A stretch of 64,000 nucleotides of DNA, taken from NCBI RefSeq assembly GCF_037038585.1, contig NC_092523.1, positions 42,869,001 through 42,933,000 of the forward strand. The letters run 5' to 3'. The notes beneath the pieces are model-generated. The model had not been told where the DNA came from. It did not search any database and worked only from the letters and a program-made list of their open reading frames with translations. This document shows, piece by piece, positions 60,743-64,000 of this stretch (the first letter of the stretch is position 1; every line of letters starts with the position of its first letter). Made by a program: the position numbers and the translations under genes. The stretch is from Patagioenas fasciata. Its lineage: Eukaryota; Chordata; Aves; Columbiformes; Columbidae.

Positions 60743-63057
60743 GGTTTTGCTCTGCTCTCAGCCCCTCAGAGATCCTAACTCAAGGCAGGTAGAAAGATTT
60801 TTTTTTTTTCAAAAGTACCAAAGCCACTTAAAAACATGCAACCAGTTGAAAATTGATGGGCTTTATTTTCTTAAATCAAATTAGTTTTGATGTTAATTTG
60901 ACTTGTATGCCTAAGATATAGGTGAAAATTCTGCAGAGACTTGCTTAGCATAACTACTTCAGAATGAGTGGAATTAATGAGCAGAAAGAATATTGGTAGA
61001 TATTTAATACAGTCTACAAGTATTTTTGTGGGAGAAGCTATACTATGGCTGAAGTGCGGGAAAGATCTGAAGCCACGATGTTGTCCATAAATCTCTGTCT
61101 TCCATTACTGGGTGTTATGTACTTTAATGAAATCTGTTAAATACTTTGTTGCTGTTTTCAGTTAACTTGTGTATTTGCACTCTGAGACAAAATTATTATT
61201 CTAATTTTGGGTTACACAGTTGTAATATGCAAGATTTACTGTCCATAGGTATATTTTGCTTTGCTTACAAATGGTTTCAAATCTCAGTAGTAAGTCAGAA
61301 TTGGCCTAATGAGTTCTTTTGTTGCTGTCATGGAACAAATGGGTGAGAAGAGCATATGTCAGCTTTGACATCACCCCACTTGTGCACAAGCTTGAGGAAC
61401 ATCTGCTGTTATGGCTCTTGATGGCTGTGACAGTTTGTTGAAAGGTCGAGAACTTTTTTGTCTCCACCTTATTTTTAAAATAGTAATGTCTTCCTGAAGA
61501 TTATATTTCTTGTCAAGGGTTAGCAATAGTGTTAACTTGCCATATATGTATGCAATTCATTTTACATATAATCTGATTTCTAAATGGTGGGTCAGTGAAT
61601 GCTGTAATTGTGTTTTGAATGCTTGGTAAGTGGTGTGAAACTTTCATGCTTCTCTTGTATATGCTTCTTGGTTTGCTAAGGGACTTCGGAGTCTGTGAAT
61701 CTAGAATATAGTAGAAACCCAAGTAATAAATAATTATAACAAATATGTTTGTTTATGTACATCCAAATTTTACCTGACTTTGACTCGCGATACTAGCAGC
61801 TTTCTGAAAATCTTGTAATGAGTGAAGTAAACCTTGAATTCTGAAAGCCTGTCACATAAATCTTAAGTTGTTTCCTTGGATTGCCTTTATCCTTCCATTC
61901 TACACCAAATTTGGGAAGGGGTGGGAGCATGGCCCCCACAACTTTCTACTAAAGAAAACCTCCAAAAGAAGTGTGCCAGGTCTAGTTAGTTTCTTTCTGT
62001 TCTTTGCTTATTTATGTTCTTCCATATGTTCAGTGGTGAAAATTATTGCACTTCGTATTTTTCTTTCCTTTCTGTCTTCACTCTCTGTACGTTACAGTCT
62101 GTAAAGTGACAGAGTCCAAACTTGTTTCCTCACACAGTTAATTCTTTTCCCTCACATTTTATTTGGTTTCCACTAATAATATTATGCACACTTCCACTTC
62201 CCTCCATGTTTGTTGCTCAGAACTCATTGCAAGTGATTTATTATATTTTTTAAAAAGTGATTTGGTGCCTTTAGTTTTGAACTGCAAGTCTTTCATTTAG
62301 TAAACCTACCAGAATGTTTTTCCTGTGTGGAGATGCATTTTATTGGTTAATATATTGGAGGAATTTTCTGCAAAGAGAATTTTTTCTTGTTTGTTCTTTG
62401 TCTGTTGGGAAACATTGCAATGACTCCCTTTGCACTTCCTAGTTTTCTGAGCACTTGTGCCAAGGCCTGCTGTAATGTTCTGTGAATATTACAATTTGAA
62501 TAGATAGAGTTGTCAAACATATGACTAATCTTTCCTTGCAACAATTCTGTTGTGTTTTGACATTCAGACAGACTTCTTTTTCATACGCGTGTAATCAATG
62601 TGATATATCTGAGTCTGCAGTATTGTTAACTTGCAGCAACCTTATTTTTCAAATAGTTTGGATTTTCTGATAGTATATAACAGTTAGCTGACTACTTTTT
62701 ATTTTTTCTTTCTTCCCTCCCCCCTGCCCCACCCCACCAGGCCCCTGCCCCATTTAACTGCAGAACCAGGTAACTTCATCAAGGTAAAGTTTTGCAGAAT
62801 CTTGAGGTCACTCTTTGAATACCTGGACATGTTTTGCATGTATTCTGCACAATATATGAAAACATGAAGCATAAGCTCCTTCAAAGCAGAATGGAATAAA
62901 TGAGAGTACTTAAGTATTTGTTGTAATGATTCCAGAAAAATTAGGATTTAGCTGTAGATGAATTCTGGAATACCTGTTTCAGTGAAACAAAGAATGGGTA
63001 CCTTTTCCTAACTAGAACTACAATGTTTGGAGTAATTTTAAATGTGCTTTTACTCAC
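60743..63057. other. AT-rich non-coding sequence with one exon-like segment
   Basis: No gene is recognised. It holds the C-rich pyrimidine tract and exon-like segment at 62,700-62,790, discussed as a finding. Confidence 0.65.
62705..62738 (+). repeat. pyrimidine tract (T-rich then C-rich)
   Basis: TTTCTTTCTTCCCTCCCCCC followed by TGCCCCACCCCACC. Almost pure pyrimidine for over 30 bases and ending in an AG at 62,739-62,740, so it is also a strong splice-acceptor candidate. Confidence 0.8.
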
Positions 63058-63545
63058 AGGATCATAGAATATTTGATGTTGGAAAGAACCTCTGGAGACC
63101 TACTTCAATCTCCCTGCAGGGAGAAGGGTCAACTAGAGCAGGTTTATGAGGACTGTGTCCCATTAGGTTTTGAGCATTCCCAAGGATGGAGACTCCACAA
63201 GTAGCCCAGGCAGAGGCTGCTTTAGTGTTTGATCCTTACAACATGTCACCCAACACTATTGGGACAGACAGGAATCTGTGCAGGGGTCAGGAGCGGGGAG
63301 GTAATGACGACACCATGTCAAAGCTTTTTCTTATGTTTGAGTGGATTTTGCTGTGTTTCATTTTGTGTCTGTTGACCTGTGACTGGGCACCACTGACAAG
63401 AGTCTGGCTCTGTCTTCTTTAGTTCCCAGCATCAGGTTTATAGACAGATGGATTAAATCCCCTGAGCCTTCTCTTTACCAGGCTGAACAATCCCAGCTCT
63501 CTCAACTTCTCCCCAAATGTGTATGATTTAAATCAGTCCTGGCAG
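63058..63545 (-). mobile_element. CR1 LINE 3' fragment, minus strand, with a small insert
   Basis: GGATCATAGAATATTTGATG, GGTCAACTAGAGCAGGT, CCAAGGATGGAGACTCCAC, CACTGACAAGAGTCTGGCTC and CCAGGCTGAACAATCCCAGC are the reversed 3' region of an avian CR1. About 65 bases at 63,249-63,313 do not fit CR1 and are bounded by direct repeats CATGTCA. The 78-residue frame here is CR1 sequence. Confidence 0.9.
63249..63313. mobile_element. 65-base insert within CR1, flanked by 7-base direct repeats
   Basis: CATGTCA stands at 63,242-63,248 and again at 63,314-63,320. Removing the insert with one copy restores a normal CR1 reading (CCTTACAACATGTCAAAGCT). The insert has no obvious terminal inverted repeats. 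It could be a tiny transposon remnant or a repair-templated insertion. Confidence 0.5.
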
Positions 63546-64000
63546 GTCTTAAGATAATATTAAACTAAGGTAACAGTAGTTACTCAGAGTTGTGCAGAAA
63601 AGGGGCTTTGTTTGGGTGATAGGAGGATATGGAGGCTTAACTTGCAAACATAGGTAAGACTTTGGAGGGAGATGCTTTGCTATTGTCTGTACTGACCTTT
63701 ATATAGGTTGACTTAGTATGTACTTGGGATCTTCAGCACATGCACTTGAATTTGAACAAAAGGATTATGCTTTTTGTTAAGTTACAATTAAAGATGCATG
63801 AAATGGAACATTTATGATCTGGTGTTTATGGAACTAATATATTTGCTTTAGAGGAGGTAAAAGAAAGAATAAAAATTGGTCCACTCATCTTATTATTAAT
63901 TTCGTTGTCTATGTCTTTATTTGGTTTGTGTTTTTGTTGTTGTTGTTCACTGTGCCATTGTTTGATTCTATGAGTGCATTGTATTTTTCAATGTTGCAAT
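63546..64000. other. AT-rich non-coding sequence at the right edge
   Basis: Nothing recognised apart from a short TTGTTGTTGTTG run near 63,936. Confidence 0.65.

Noticed and set aside
1..64000. CRISPR arrays, operons, phage or plasmid modules
   Set aside because: No regularly spaced repeats, ribosome binding sites or tightly packed genes. The CR1 and LTR content shows a vertebrate (bird) nuclear genome.

Overview
This window looks like nuclear DNA from a bird. The evidence is its repeats. Several pieces match the 3' part of CR1, the main avian LINE, with the usual 'atagaatcatagaa' type ends. There are also three copies of an endogenous-retrovirus (ERVL-like) long terminal repeat of a type common in bird genomes. 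Base composition is AT-rich with long T and A runs, apart from one sharp CpG island. I see no bacterial-type operons, phage genes, CRISPR arrays, tRNAs or rRNAs. The long list of short open frames is what chance gives in AT-rich vertebrate DNA, and I call none of them a complete gene.

Layout. Positions 1-31,200 are AT-rich non-coding sequence holding simple repeats, a possible LTR (15,120-15,493), a good ERVL-type LTR on the minus strand (19,418-19,974), a CR1 3' end (21,385-21,480) and a plus-strand fragment of the same LTR family (22,682-23,145). A CpG island at about 31,250-32,280 is the one strong gene signal. It has GC boxes, a CRE-like TGACATCA, in-frame ATGs and a good splice donor CTG|GTGAGT at 31,689/31,690, all pointing to the plus strand. 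I read it as the promoter and first exon of a gene transcribed rightward whose identity cannot be told from about 170 bases. Positions 32,300-64,000 would then be the start of a long first intron. They carry a probable LTR (40,209-40,679), CR1 pieces at 42,069, 58,172-59,640 (split by an ERVL-type LTR), 60,682 and 63,058, and several exon-like splice-site pairs. The best of these pairs are at 43,915-44,006 and 62,741-62,783.

No multi-gene system can be seen. The points most worth checking are the identity of the CpG-island gene, the possible small exons, a 65-base insert with a 7-base target-site-like duplication inside a CR1, and the nested and inverted LTR arrangement. All repeat names rest on recognising family sequence by eye, not on a database search.
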